A DNA stretch of 57,052 nucleotides from Micromonospora sp. CB01531. Its GTDB lineage: Bacteria; Actinomycetota; Actinomycetes; Mycobacteriales; Micromonosporaceae. The notes below the pieces were generated by a model. It did not search any database and had not been told where the DNA came from. It saw nothing but the letters and a program-made list of their open reading frames with translations. A program made the translations under genes and the position numbers. The stretch is from the NCBI RefSeq assembly GCF_001905095.1, contig NZ_LWLS01000092.1:1-57052 (forward strand), written 5' to 3'. Position 1 is the stretch's first letter; each line of letters opens with the position of its first letter. This document shows, in pieces, positions 1 through 8,487 of this stretch.

Positions 1-160
1 ATCTTTCGACGTGTTGGGGTAGCCTTCACCCTGCAGGTGCCTTCCGTGACGGGATGATCAGGACTCTCGACAAGCCCTATTTTCCCAGATCAGAAGGCAC
101 TTCTGCGTTTCCAGCCCAGCCCATGGACAGCCGTTAACGAAGGGCTGAGGCTAGCGACCA
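1..160 (-). mobile_element. Terminal fragment of an insertion sequence running off the left edge
   Basis: Positions about 124-156 hold a terminal motif that recurs, inverted, at 57020-57050 (shared core TTCGTTAA flanked by GGCTAGCCTC on one side and GGCTGTCC on the other). Left of it is about 120 bp of non-coding sequence. On the minus strand a GTG at 29, preceded by an AGG-rich stretch, could begin a transposase that reads out of the window; only about ten codons are visible, so the family cannot be named. The IS end abuts the XRE-TPR remnant that follows. Confidence 0.45.
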
Positions 161-257
161 AAGATCGTTAACCAGGTCCTCGTGAACCAGGGGGTGAGAG
201 GACCCCCGGTTGAGGGTCTTGAAGACCTACGACTTGGCGCACGATTGATGCCTGGTC

Positions 258-668
258 ATGGCTGAACGACCGGGCCGCCGGCATCGCGGCCGGGCTCCGG
301 GGTACAACGATCAGCACCGCACCAGTTTCGGGCCGATCGCCGTCGACCTGGCGCGGGTGGTGGTGGCAGCGCAGCGAGGTGACGCCACCGAGGCGGTGCA
401 GCGGCACGCGGCGGTGATCCGGCGGAAGGTGTGGCGGCGGCTGCCGGCCGAGTATCGGGGCGCGTACCTGATTGATGCCGCGCGGGCGTACCTCTCGCTG
501 GGTGACCTGCGCGGTGCCGCGCGGGCGCTGGTGGACGCCGACAGCATCGCGCCGGCGGAGGTCCGGTGCCGGCCGGTGGCGCGTACCGTGATCGCCGAGG
601 TCGCCCGGGGGCACCCGGCGCCGGCCGGCGTGGCGCGCCTGGCCACGCTGGTCGGCCTCACCCGCTGA
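258..668 (+). pseudogene. C-terminal remnant of an XRE-family regulator with TPR-like region
   Basis: The translated tail contains TSFGPIAVDLARV and, further on, APAEVRCRPVARTVIAEV, which match the last ~120 residues of the large actinobacterial XRE regulators (HTH plus TPR-like helices, normally about 400 aa). The intact-looking C-terminus of a relative lies at 55885-56575. No HTH or upstream part is present; the sequence before codon ~20 is unrelated and joins an IS end. It is therefore a 5'-truncated remnant, although an ATG at 258 could allow translation. A second short copy of its 3' end lies at 3465-3520. Confidence 0.7.
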
Positions 669-802
669 CCGGCCGGCCTTCAACCCGACGCGCCACCGAC
701 CCCGACGTCGGCTCACCTTCACTGGCATCGAACAACGGCCGATCGCAGCGAAGCCGGATACGGCCATGCGTAAGCCCCGATCGTGCGGGTCGCGGCGCGC
801 CC

Positions 803-1678
803 TCACATCGTCGCCAGAACCTGTCGGCTGTTGGCGAGTCGGGCGCTCTTGGCCTGCTCGTAGCGTTCGATGTCGGCGGAGCGGCTCGCGATCGTGCGCC
901 GCTGGTGCTCCACCATCGCCGCCTGCCAGATCGTCACGAGACCCGTGCTGTCCTTGCAGGCGACGTCGGCCACCGCGGTCCGGCGCTCCACGTCGCTCGG
1001 ACGGTCGGTGCTCCACCGCGGATCGTCGTTGGCCTGCCAGGGGTCGGCGTAGACGAACCCCTTGCCGGCCATGCACGTCGACCAGGCCCGGAACCCGGCC
1101 TGAACGCGCGGGTCCTGCTCTGCCTGATGGCCGGCCTGCAGCGCCATGTCGTACAGGAGCGTCTCGCCGACGGATGGCCCGCCCTCGGCCAGGCGCCGGT
1201 TCGCCTCGCCGAGACAGCCGCCCTCAGGGATCCGGCCGCCGGCCGGCACCGGTCCGTCGGCGTCGAACCGGGTGCCGGTAAGCGCCGCCGCCGTCTCCTT
1301 TGGAAGCGGTGGATCCTTGTCTTCAGCCGGGTCACCGCCGGATGCGGCGTGGTAGCCGAGGCGCTGTGCCTGGCCGTGCTTCACCAGTCCGTACAACCCG
1401 TCCCGCGCGGCAGCCGGGTCGGTGCGCTGCGGTTCCGGCGGCCGGTAGGAGATGCCGAGCCTGCGCATGCAGGCCACGACCAGCTTCGCCTCGGCCCACT
1501 GGAGAAGCAGGTCCTCGTCTCCAGACGGAAACAGGCGGTCCAACGGAAGGCTCATGGTCGCCACCGGCGATGGCTCGGCGGGCCGCTGCGCGGGCCCGCT
1601 CGGGTCACAGGCGGCACCGGCACCGAGGGCCAGGCAGGCCAGCACGAGGGCCGCGAATTGCCTGCGGATCATGGGCAT
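803..1678 (-). CDS. Putative secreted lipoprotein, function unknown
   Basis: The 291-aa product starts at the ATG at 1678 (MPMIRRQFAAL). It has a short basic N-region, a hydrophobic stretch and a lipobox-like ALGAGAAC, so it is probably a membrane-anchored lipoprotein of about 270 mature residues. The mature part is mostly helical and charged, with scattered Cys (VACMRRLG, EGGCLGEA, STCMAGKGF, VACKDS) of the kind seen in actinobacterial lipoproteins with paired cysteines. The reading frame is open further upstream, but only this start gives a signal peptide. It lies just downstream of the I36-like gene on the same strand. I do not recognise the family. Confidence 0.75.
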   Translation of the reverse strand: MPMIRRQFAALVLACLALGAGAACDPSGPAQRPAEPSPVATMSLPLDRLFPSGDEDLLLQWAEAKLVVACMRRLGISYRPPEPQRTDPAAARDGLYGLVKHGQAQRLGYHAASGGDPAEDKDPPLPKETAAALTGTRFDADGPVPAGGRIPEGGCLGEANRRLAEGGPSVGETLLYDMALQAGHQAEQDPRVQAGFRAWSTCMAGKGFVYADPWQANDDPRWSTDRPSDVERRTAVADVACKDSTGLVTIWQAAMVEHQRRTIASRSADIERYEQAKSARLANSRQVLATM

Positions 1679-1752
1679 GAAGACCTCGCTCAGGATGGAG
1701 GGGCCCGCGTTGCCGCCTACCTCACGGCCGACGCGAGCCCCTCGACGCGGTC

Positions 1753-2220
1753 CTATGGGCGGCAACGCGGTTGCGGTTGGCCGGCCCAGACGAAGCAGAA
1801 CGAGCTGAATCGGTCGTTCCAGTTGTTCCCGTTCTCGTCCCGGTCCAGCGTGAGGTTCAGGGCCTCGTCCGACTGACCGCTGTTGGCCTTCTGACGCCAG
1901 AAGTAGAGGCCCTGGAAGTTCTCGTGCTCGAAGAGGCGGACGGGATTCACCGGATCGTAGTTGCGCAGCGAGCTGACGTTGTCGTGCAGCGAGCAGTCCG
2001 AAGTACAGGCAGCCACGAACGACCATTGCCGAAAGTCCGCGGTGGTCGCGGCGGTGTCGTAGCGACCGCCGCGCAGGTCGTTGTTCTGCCACATGCACAG
2101 TTCGCCGCTCTCGCACACGCCGTTGCGCGACGTCGACGCCTGGGCCGGGCCGGCCACGGCCAGGAGCCCGCTGGCCGCCAGCGCCAACGCACCGAAGAAC
2201 GCCAGGATTTGTCGCTTCAT
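1753..2220 (-). CDS. Secreted peptidase-inhibitor family I36-like protein
   Basis: A 155-aa exported protein. The ATG at 2220 (MKRQILAFFGAL) follows a good AAGGAG ribosome site 6 nt away, which decides against the longer frame reaching 2301. The signal peptide ends near AQAS. The mature domain shows CESGELCMWQNNDL, CTSDCSLHDNVSSL and a C-terminal NDRFSSFCFVW, the layout of the I36 / SMPI-like beta-gamma-crystallin fold inhibitors of Streptomyces, with paired cysteines. Such proteins bind extracellular metalloproteases or act as small structural secreted proteins. Family assignment is by motif; inhibitory activity is inference. Confidence 0.85.
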   Translation of the reverse strand: MKRQILAFFGALALAASGLLAVAGPAQASTSRNGVCESGELCMWQNNDLRGGRYDTAATTADFRQWSFVAACTSDCSLHDNVSSLRNYDPVNPVRLFEHENFQGLYFWRQKANSGQSDEALNLTLDRDENGNNWNDRFSSFCFVWAGQPQPRCRP

Positions 2221-2365
2221 GAGTCTCCTTAGCTGTGGGATCTTTGTGCCGGAGCTGAGTGATGAGGTGTTGGTGACACCGGTGTAGATGAAGTCAGTCA
2301 ACCCTGGTGCAAAGGTTCAGCCGAAACTATTCGAACCAGTTCGAATCGGCCCCACATCATTGGAT

Positions 2366-3346
2366 TTACGGCCCGGCGGTGTCTGCCAGCGTGGTGCCTC
2401 GCGTTGTGCGTTGGTACAAAACGTGGCGGCCGTCCCGATGCCTGCTGACGAGCCGGGCGCGGTGCAACGCACCGAGGTGGTAGGAGACCGTGCTGGCCGC
2501 CACGCCGTGCCGCGTCGCCAACTCCGCGGTCGAGCGGGCGACCTCGAGGTCCGTGAGCAGTGCGGCGCGCACGGCGCCGACCACCTCGGTGAGTCCCCCG
2601 GGACCACGGCAGCGGCGGTTCCCGACCCGGCTGGGCGGGTAGTAGATGATGGCGGGCATCGCATCGTCGATCTGCAACATGAGAGTTGGCCATGTCAGAA
2701 CGGTGGCCGCGAGCACGAGGTCGTGGTCGGTGAGGTCGACCACGCGGTCATGAGGTGTGTCGATGATCAGCGAATCGCTGGTCCAGTTGACCCGTGGATG
2801 GAGCCGGCCGAGTACCTGGCCGATGCCGTTCCCGGCGATGGCCATGGATCGTGCCCCGATGTCGTTGTCAATGACTGTCTGAAGCGCTGGCCAGTCGTCG
2901 TGCAACGTCTCCCGCCAGAAGTGTGCGACACCGGCGGCGAGCCGCTGCTGCAGTCGCCCGGCTTCGGCGAGTCGTCGGATACGGTGTGGCGGCGGTCGGC
3001 CGCGATGTGACTCCGCGGTGGACAATACCTGGGTGTCAACGGCGTCCTGCGCGGCCGATTCGATCTCGGCGAGCTGGGCGTCCAGGATCTCGTGCCACGA
3101 ACCGAGCCGCGGTTTCGGCGTCAGGAGATCGGGGATGTAGCCGGCTCCCTGAGGTGACAGCAGATCGGCGACCAACGACACGTCGGGATGCCGCAGAGCT
3201 CCTCGTGCGACCGGGCCCGGATCACCGAACACCGCGTGCCGGCGGGTGTTCGCGGCGAGGGCCAGCCACGCCATGGCCTCCATGGCCGGTGAAGCCGACC
3301 ATCGGGTCCTGGCCAGCGTCCGCACGCCGAGTCGCAGAGTAATCAT
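2366..3346 (-). CDS. ArsR-type winged-helix transcriptional regulator (DUF5937-like N-terminus)
   Basis: About 326 aa from the ATG at 3346; a GTG at 3358 is also possible, but AGGTGA lies properly spaced for the ATG. The first ~230 residues resemble the all-helical N-terminal region of actinobacterial ArsR-like regulators. The C-terminus carries the winged helix: ELATRHGVAASTVSYHLGAL as recognition segment, then RDGRHVLYQRT as the wing. The metal-binding Cys motif of classic ArsR proteins is absent, so it probably does not sense metal. It lies upstream of the I36-like gene on the same strand with a 145-bp gap, so co-regulation is possible but not shown. Confidence 0.85.
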   Translation of the reverse strand: MITLRLGVRTLARTRWSASPAMEAMAWLALAANTRRHAVFGDPGPVARGALRHPDVSLVADLLSPQGAGYIPDLLTPKPRLGSWHEILDAQLAEIESAAQDAVDTQVLSTAESHRGRPPPHRIRRLAEAGRLQQRLAAGVAHFWRETLHDDWPALQTVIDNDIGARSMAIAGNGIGQVLGRLHPRVNWTSDSLIIDTPHDRVVDLTDHDLVLAATVLTWPTLMLQIDDAMPAIIYYPPSRVGNRRCRGPGGLTEVVGAVRAALLTDLEVARSTAELATRHGVAASTVSYHLGALHRARLVSRHRDGRHVLYQRTTRGTTLADTAGP

Positions 3347-3464
3347 TCGACACTTCACCTGGTCCTCAGTGGATTCGAGCTCTCTCGAGTCGTTTCATCA
3401 CAGCATGGAAGCGGCGCGGCATGGGGTCTGGTGGACGTGGACACTGTTCGCACCGGCGAAGGTC

Positions 3465-3520
3465 CGGTGACCCGTACCGTGATCGTCGAGGTCGCCCGGG
3501 GGCACCCGGCGCCGGCCGAT
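3465..3520 (+). repeat. Short second copy of the XRE-TPR gene 3' end
   Basis: About 50 bp here repeat positions 572-626 almost exactly (GTACCGTGATCG then GAGGTCGCCC and GGGGGCACCC), encoding RTVIVEVARGHPAPA. The flanks are unrelated. It is a broken piece of the gene remnant at 258-668 and marks a past rearrangement breakpoint. The rest of the gap between 3359 and 3601 shows no gene. Confidence 0.7.
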
Positions 3521-3601
3521 GATCGGTCGGCGGGGCCGGTCCCGGCGAGGCGGTCCCCGCCGAGAACGGCCCGACCCGCGCGTTGTCAGCGCTCGAACCG
3601 G

Positions 3602-3976
3602 CTACAGATACGGGCGGGTGATGATCTCGATGGCGTGCCCCGCCGGGTCGAAGAAGTAGAACCCGCGCCCGCCGTGGTCGGTGTTGGTCTCCCCGGGGCG
3701 CTTCATCTGCGGGTCGGCCCAGTAGGTGATGCCTCGCTCCTCGATACGCGCCAGGCACCGCGCGAACAGCTCGTCGGCGACGAGGAACGCGTAGTGCTGC
3801 ATCTGGATGTCCACCGGCGGCTCGGCGAACTGGAGCAGCACACCTTCGTCGAGCAGGACGTTGGCGAACGGCCCCCACGATGGTGCCTCCGGCAGCTCGA
3901 ACAGCTCCCGGTAGAACGCGGCCGATGCGCTCTTGTCCTTCGTGGCGATGATCGTGTGGTTGAACGTGACTGCCAT
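3602..3976 (-). CDS. VOC-family (glyoxalase/bleomycin resistance-like) protein
   Basis: 124 aa from the ATG at 3976 (MAVTFNHTIIATKDK). One VOC module: N-terminal beta-alpha-beta with SAAFYRELFELPEAPSWGPF, central FLVADELFARCLARIEERG, and the C-terminal RGFYFFDPAGHAIEIITRP, where the GHAIEI Glu is the usual metal ligand. Length fits a single-chain VOC protein of two beta-alpha-beta-beta-beta motifs. VOC proteins bind a metal and act as dioxygenases, isomerases or resistance binders; the substrate cannot be read. It is unrelated to its neighbours. The 380 bp upstream, to the divergent DUF5990 gene, has no other gene I can support. Confidence 0.88.
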   Translation of the reverse strand: MAVTFNHTIIATKDKSASAAFYRELFELPEAPSWGPFANVLLDEGVLLQFAEPPVDIQMQHYAFLVADELFARCLARIEERGITYWADPQMKRPGETNTDHGGRGFYFFDPAGHAIEIITRPYL

Positions 3977-4355
3977 GCGTACCGTCTTGCCGGTAGATCC
4001 GAAGGCCCGACCAGATGCCCGCGGCGTCCACCAGCCGCACCGATGACAAAGCCCCGAAGGCACCGACGTGCCGGACTCCGCGCGAGACACACGTACGTCG
4101 TGTTGATCTCGGCGTGGCGGCTGAAGTAGCCACAACCTCCGGGGGGTAGGCCCATCTGGGGCGCGACGGAGTGCTAACTAACACGGTGGGTGTGCTCGTC
4201 GAGTTGATCACCGCCGCCACGCCGGTCAGCGCGCGCGTTCCGTGAAGCGCGGTCATTTGAAGAACCTGATGCCGAATCCGGTGTTCTTCGGCGGATCGCG
4301 ACGAGTGGGTCGACCCAGGGCCAACGTTCGTGGTCGAGAATCTAGAGTCGGGGGG

Positions 4356-4799
4356 ATGTGGATCCGGATCGACGGCACCGACCTTCCGGGGCGGCGCGCC
4401 GGTGTGGAGGCCGACGCACTGCGGCTCGGCAACGTGCACGTCGGGGTCCAGCGCAAGGCCGAGGTGGTCGATCAGGTAGCGGCCGACGCGGCTAAGGCGA
4501 CGTGGAGCTTCGAGGTGTCCAGCCGGGAGATTGACGGGATGCTGGATGTCGGCGGACCGTGGGTGCATGGGCGCCCCGGAGCGCGGTTCCTGTATCTGAG
4601 CTGGGGCGCGGTGACCGATGACGGCTTCGCGATGTTCAGGCGGGCGAAGCTGATGTTCGCTGACGTTCCGACCGAGCTGCTCCGCGCCGCACACGAGGGC
4701 GGCGGGATCCTGGTCGGCCGGCTCGGTCTGACTGATGCCGCCGGCGGGCCGCTGTGCGCTCGGGTCCACCCTCCCGCCATCGCCTGGACGGTGGAGTGA
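4356..4799 (+). CDS. DUF5990 family protein
   Basis: 147 aa starting MWIRIDGTDLPGRR at the ATG at 4356, just after a G-rich ribosome-site-like run; an earlier in-frame ATG at 4242 adds 38 residues unlike the family. Features of DUF5990 are visible: VHVGVQRKAEVVDQVAADA, GPWVHGRPGARFLYLSWG, FRRAKLMFADV and a C-terminal GLTDAAGGPLCARV. Members are small cytosolic proteins of unknown function common in Streptomyces and relatives. It has no operon partner; decayed DNA follows on both strands. Confidence 0.85.
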   Translation: MWIRIDGTDLPGRRAGVEADALRLGNVHVGVQRKAEVVDQVAADAAKATWSFEVSSREIDGMLDVGGPWVHGRPGARFLYLSWGAVTDDGFAMFRRAKLMFADVPTELLRAAHEGGGILVGRLGLTDAAGGPLCARVHPPAIAWTVE

Positions 4800-4964
4800 T
4801 CGCCGGAGAGTGACCCTGGCCCGGCGGCAGATCGAACGCATCTCCCGGTACGACTTCCCCGGTGCGGGAGCGGTGTGGTCTTTCGCCGGTCCACCGTGGC
4901 TGCGCGAACGCGCGTAGCACCGTGGTTGCCGATGACGCCAAGGTGTTGGGATCCGCCGTGATGA

Positions 4965-5159
4965 TTGGCATTCGGCGACCCTGCCCTGGCAGTTCGCGGC
5001 CGACCTATCCCGGTCAGCCGGCAGGACCGGCAGCGCCGGGACTTCACCTTCGTGCCCAACACCGACGGACCGATCCTGCCGTGCGCACCGGTGTGGCGCA
5101 GCGCCGGCCACACCGCGCTGGTCCGCGCCTTTGTCCAAGCCGCCCGGGACGCCACATAA
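4965..5159 (+). pseudogene. Possible C-terminal tail of a LysR-type regulator
   Basis: The last ~40 residues read FTFVPNTDGP then PVWRSAGHTALVRAFVQAAR, which resembles the final strand and helix of LysR substrate-binding domains (usually W-R, then aromatic- or small-residue-led FxxAAR). No HTH or upstream part of such a gene is present, and the 4800-4964 stretch before it gives no coherent domain. It is best read as a short gene relic inside a decayed region. The match is brief, so this is tentative. Confidence 0.3.
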
Positions 5160-5239
5160 ATAGCGGTCGAGGGCCGAACAGCCGTCGAACGGCATGGCAT
5201 CCGCACCGGACTGCGGCATAACCGCCGGCTGGACATAAG

Positions 5240-5570
5240 GCGTGTAATGCCGAATTCGGCATTGCTTGCCCTTCTTCAGGTCACCGGTGTCATCGAGGAT
5301 CAGCACCCCGGCCGGGTCGCCGAAGGCATTCACCACGTAGTCGCGTACGTCGTCACGGACCGCGTCGGCGTCCCACACCGCCTCGCCCAGCAGCCGCTGC
5401 ATCGCGTGCGGCGACGCGTCCCCGGCCTGCTCCGCCAACTGCCAACACGACCGCGTGTCCACATCCGACAGCAAGCCGAGCAGGAACGAGCGGGCCTGCC
5501 GACGCGTCGCAGACGTGTCGCCGAGATCAATTTGGGGTTCGGCCGCGTCGGTCGGCGTGTCTACTCTCGT
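5240..5570 (-). pseudogene. IS701-family transposase fragment
   Basis: The minus strand encodes LLGLLSDVDTRSCWQLAEQ, SPHAMQRLLGEAVWDADAV, RDDVRDYVVNAFGDPAGV and LILDDTGDLKKGK in one frame. This is the N-terminal third of IS701 transposases, ending at the first catalytic Asp (DDTG). The sequence after KKGK departs from the family, so the catalytic DDE domain is lost. The upstream side is fused to a DUF3987 relic. No terminal repeats were found. Confidence 0.75.
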
Positions 5571-5589
5571 TCGATCTTGGCTAGGGGCC

Positions 5590-5960
5590 TGCTGGGTCGT
5601 AGACGCACTGCGCAGACCTCGGGGCGAGCAGTCGAGGCAGGAGAGCAGCTCCGGGCCGCTCCCGCGTTGAGGGTGACCACGGCCGGGTCGTCCCATTCGG
5701 CGAGGGTGGCGGCCAGGTCGTGCACCTGGTGTCGGTAGCCGGTGGTCACCTGCTCGGGTACCGGGTCGGTGTCCACCGCCCGGTATCCGGCGAGGGCTCG
5801 GGGCAAGGCGAACAGGAACCGGGCCGGGAGTCCTCGGGCCGGCGAGGTCGGCGTTGCCGCCGAACTTGCGTAGCACCGAGGGTTGCGCCATCACGCACAT
5901 GGTCAACGCGGGTTTGTCGACCGAGGCACCCTCGCGGGTCTGCCGTTCGTTGCTCATCGG
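5590..5960 (-). pseudogene. Frameshifted fragment of a DUF3987 (plasmid/AICE helicase-primase-like) protein
   Basis: One minus frame encodes KPALTMCVMAQPSVLRKFGG followed by NADLAG. A +1 shift near 5835 (an extra C) continues as GLPARFLFALPRALAGYRAV, then EQVTTGYRHQVHDLAATLAE and VVTLNAGAA. A second shift near 5650 gives ELLSCLD. Together these match the C-terminal half of DUF3987 proteins, which occur as replication-associated ATPases in actinobacterial integrative elements and phages. At least two frameshifts and fusion to an IS701 relic make this non-functional. Its place directly 3' of a tRNA gene fits an old tRNA-targeted integration. Confidence 0.65.
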
Positions 5961-6029
5961 CTGTCCCGCATGCCCCTTCAGGTGCGGGGCCGGAGGCACG
6001 GCCAAGGCCCGGTTCCTGCCGGGAAACGC

Positions 6030-6064
6030 GGAACGGCCCCGAGGATTTCCCTCAGGGCCGTTCC
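6030..6064 (-). terminator. Hairpin terminator downstream of tRNA-fMet
   Basis: Arms 6030-6039 (GGAACGGCCC) and 6055-6064 form a 10-bp perfect stem, extendable inward, directly after the 3' end of the minus-strand tRNA gene. No T-run follows, as is usual in high-GC actinobacteria. Confidence 0.7.
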
Positions 6065-6068
6065 GATG

Positions 6069-6145
6069 TGGTAGCGGGGACAGGATTTGAACCTGCGACC
6101 TCTGGGTTATGAGCCCAGCGAGCTACCGAGCTGCTCCACCCCGCG
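6069..6145 (-). tRNA. tRNA-fMet (initiator), anticodon CAT
   Basis: A full 77-nt cloverleaf including an encoded CCA (6069-6071). The anticodon stem-loop reads GGGCTCATAACCC: three consecutive G-C pairs around CAT, the hallmark of the initiator tRNA. The acceptor stem starts with C1 opposite U72, the unpaired first position also typical of initiators. The T loop has GGTTCAAATCC. It lies between DUF3987/IS701 debris on its 3' side and a tRNA-Tyr-like relic on the other, so the locus may have served as an integration site. Confidence 0.97.
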
Positions 6146-6261
6146 TCGGTTCGTACACCGTATCTCACCACCCCCGGCCGCCGCGGCACGACCCCTGACC
6201 GGGGCGGTCCGGGCCGCGCGCCGTGTCGCATCTGTGTCGCCGTAACCCTGTTCATCGGCGT

Positions 6262-6335
6262 TCGCGCTGGCCAGAGGCTTGGGCGTGGCGCTCTGTAAAT
6301 CCGTCGCGAAAGCTACAGAGGTTCGCCCGCCACCA
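6262..6335 (+). pseudogene. Decayed tRNA-Tyr-like gene
   Basis: CTCTGTAAATCCGTCGCG (anticodon GTA at 6295-6297) is followed by an extra-arm-like GCGAAAGC, then ACAGAGGTTCG and CCCGCCACCA ending at 6335. This order matches the 3' half of a class II tRNA-Tyr with encoded CCA. The T arm is short by several bases and the anticodon stem does not pair well, so it should not fold as a working tRNA. Only the pattern supports this; a covariance search is needed. Confidence 0.45.
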
Positions 6336-6342
6336 GGTGCGA

Positions 6343-6372
6343 CAACGGCCCTTGACCAGCAGGAATGCTGAT
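6343..6372 (+). terminator. Left half of a hairpin terminator split by IS21
   Basis: Left arm CAACGGCCC (6343-6351) and inner arms CAGCA/TGCTG (6357-6361/6366-6370) lie just after the tRNA-like relic. The matching right arm GGGCCGTTG is at 8562-8570, on the other side of the IS21 element. Removing the IS and one CTGAT copy restores one long hairpin. Confidence 0.65.
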
Positions 6373-6430
6373 TGTCGTCGACGCGTGAAAACTGACCCCC
6401 TGGTGGCGGGTGAATGTTGACCCCCTGCGA

Positions 6431-7669
6431 ATGATCAGGCGGGTGTTGAGCGTGGAGGACTGGGCGGAGATCCGCCGGCTGCACCGGTCGGAGCAGATGC
6501 CGATCAAGGCGATCGCTCGCCGGTTGGGTATCTCGAAGAACACGGTCCGTCGGGCGTTGGCGGCGTCGGAGCCGCCGAAGTACGTGCGCAAGCCTGCGGG
6601 CTCGGTCGTGGACGCGGTCGAGCCGCAGATCAGAGCGTTGTTGGCGTCGGGGATGCCCGCGACGGTGATCGCCGAACGCATCGGGTGGACTCGTGGGCTG
6701 ACGGTGCTCAAGGACCGGGTGCGGGCGCTGCGCCCGCAGTACCAGCCCGTGGATCCGGTGTCGCGGACGACGTATCAGCCGGGTGAACTCGCGCAGTGCG
6801 ACCTGTGGTTCCCGCCGGCGGACGTCCCGGTCGGCGGCGGGCAGGTGGCGCGACCGCCGGTGCTGGTGATGGTGTCCGGCTACTCGCGCTGGCTGATGGC
6901 TCGGATGATCCCCTCGCGGCAGGCTCACGACCTGATCGCCGGGCACTGGGCGCTGCTGTCCGGGCTCGGTGCGGTGCCCAGGGCGCTGGTCTGGGACAAC
7001 GAACCCGCGGTCGGGTCATGGAAGGCGGGCAGGCCTGCGTTGAGCCGGGAGTTCGAGTCGTTCCGCGGCACTCTCGGCGTCAAGGTCGTGCAGTTGCGGC
7101 CACGGGATCCCGAGTCCAAGGGCCTGGTGGAACGCGCCAACGGCTACCTGGAGACCTCGTTCCTGCCCGGCCGGGTGTTCGCCTCGCCACGGGACTTCAA
7201 CGACCAGCTCACCGACTGGCTGACCCTGGCCAACGGGCGTCATCACCGGCGCATCGAGTGCCGACCGGTCGACCGTCTCGGCGCCGACCAGGCCGCGATG
7301 GTTGCCCTGCCGCCGGTCGCTCCCGTGCTGGGCTGGCGGCATCAGGTCCGGCTCGGACGTGACCACTGGGTGCGGGTGGAGACGTGCGACTACTCGGTGC
7401 ATCCTGCCGCGATCGGCCGGCTGGTTGACGTCGTCGCGGACCTGGACAACGTGACCGTCACCTGCGCCGGGCAGCCCGTCGCACGCCATGAGCGCAGCTG
7501 GGCGCCGCACCAGACCATCACCGACCCCGCCCATGCCGAGGAAGCCGCCCGGCTGCGCCGCGCGCATCTGGGCATCGTCCGGCAGCGCGGCGCGACCACC
7601 GAGGTCGAGCAGCGCAGCCTGGCCAACTACGACCGCATCTTCGGCGTCGACATCGAGGAGGTGGCCTGA
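6431..7669 (+). CDS. istA: IS21-family transposase IstA
   Basis: 412 aa from the ATG at 6431; a GTG at 6410 would extend into the inner terminal repeat and is less likely. N-terminal HTH (MPIKAIARRLGISKNTVRRA), then the rve/DDE integrase core: first Asp in LAQCDLWFPP, second in ALVWDNEPAVG, and the Glu in SKGLVERANGYLE. A C-terminal Mu-transposase-like barrel follows (VETCDYSVHPAAIGRLVDVV). It catalyses cut-out and strand transfer of the element with the IstB ATPase. Its stop overlaps the istB start (TGATG), so translation is coupled. All motifs look intact. Confidence 0.95.
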   Translation: MIRRVLSVEDWAEIRRLHRSEQMPIKAIARRLGISKNTVRRALAASEPPKYVRKPAGSVVDAVEPQIRALLASGMPATVIAERIGWTRGLTVLKDRVRALRPQYQPVDPVSRTTYQPGELAQCDLWFPPADVPVGGGQVARPPVLVMVSGYSRWLMARMIPSRQAHDLIAGHWALLSGLGAVPRALVWDNEPAVGSWKAGRPALSREFESFRGTLGVKVVQLRPRDPESKGLVERANGYLETSFLPGRVFASPRDFNDQLTDWLTLANGRHHRRIECRPVDRLGADQAAMVALPPVAPVLGWRHQVRLGRDHWVRVETCDYSVHPAAIGRLVDVVADLDNVTVTCAGQPVARHERSWAPHQTITDPAHAEEAARLRRAHLGIVRQRGATTEVEQRSLANYDRIFGVDIEEVA

Positions 7670-8487
7670 TGCCCAGCCGCGCCGATACCGACGCCAAGCC
7701 GCGCACCGGCCGTGACACCGCCGCGGAACTGGCCTACCTCACCCGCGCGATGAAGGCCCCGGCCCTGGCAGCCGCCGTCGACCGCCTCGCCGAACGCGCC
7801 CGGACGGAGAACTGGACGTTCGAGGAATACCTGGCCGCCTGCCTGGCCCGGGAGGTGTCCTCACGCGAGTCCTCCGGCGGTGAGCAGCGCATCCGCGCTG
7901 CCCGGTTCCCGGCCCGCAAGAGCCTGGAGGAGTTCGACTACGACCACCAGCGCTCCGCCGACCGCACCACCATCGCCCACCTCGGCACGCTGGACTTCAT
8001 CGCCGCGAAGGAGAACGTGATCTTCCTCGGGCCGCCCGGGACCGGCAAGACCCACCTCGCCACCGGGCTCGGGATCCGCGCCTGCCAGGCCGGCCACCGC
8101 GTCGCATTCGCCACCGCCGCCGAATGGGTCGCCCGACTGGCCGAGGCCCACCAGACCGGCAAACTGCAGCAGGAACTCGTCAAACTCGCCCGCATCCCGC
8201 TGCTGATCATCGACGAGGTCGGCTACATCCCGTTCGAGGCCGAAGCCGCGAACCTGTTCTTCCAGCTCGTCTCCTCCCGCTACGAGCGGGCCTCGCTCAT
8301 CGTCACCTCGAACATGCCCTTCGGCCGCTGGGGCGAGGTGTTCGGCGACGAAGTCGTCGCCGCCGCGATGATCGACCGGCTCGTGCACCACGCCGAGGTC
8401 ATCAGCCTCAAGGGCGACAGCTACCGCATCCGCAACCGAGACCTCGGCCGGCCAGTACCGCCAGCCGACAAGCACGACCACCGATAG
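7669..8487 (+). CDS. istB: IS21-family helper ATPase IstB
   Basis: 272 aa, DnaC/IstB-type AAA+ ATPase that selects target DNA and stimulates IstA. Walker A is FLGPPGTGKTHLATGLG, Walker B LLIIDEVGYIPFE, followed by sensor I VTSNMPFGRWGEVF and the arginine-finger region AAAMIDRLVHHAEVI. The N-terminal helical domain (AYLTRAMKAPALAAAVDRL) is the IstA-interacting type. The start ATG overlaps the istA stop by one base. Full length for the family. Confidence 0.96.
   Translation: MPSRADTDAKPRTGRDTAAELAYLTRAMKAPALAAAVDRLAERARTENWTFEEYLAACLAREVSSRESSGGEQRIRAARFPARKSLEEFDYDHQRSADRTTIAHLGTLDFIAAKENVIFLGPPGTGKTHLATGLGIRACQAGHRVAFATAAEWVARLAEAHQTGKLQQELVKLARIPLLIIDEVGYIPFEAEAANLFFQLVSSRYERASLIVTSNMPFGRWGEVFGDEVVAAAMIDRLVHHAEVISLKGDSYRIRNRDLGRPVPPADKHDHR

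Noticed and set aside
3366..6005. One long open frame on the minus strand (879 codons)
   Set aside because: It joins unrelated pieces (IS701 and DUF3987 relics) and runs antisense to the DUF5990 gene and out of frame through the VOC gene. High GC lowers stop frequency, so the length is not evidence.
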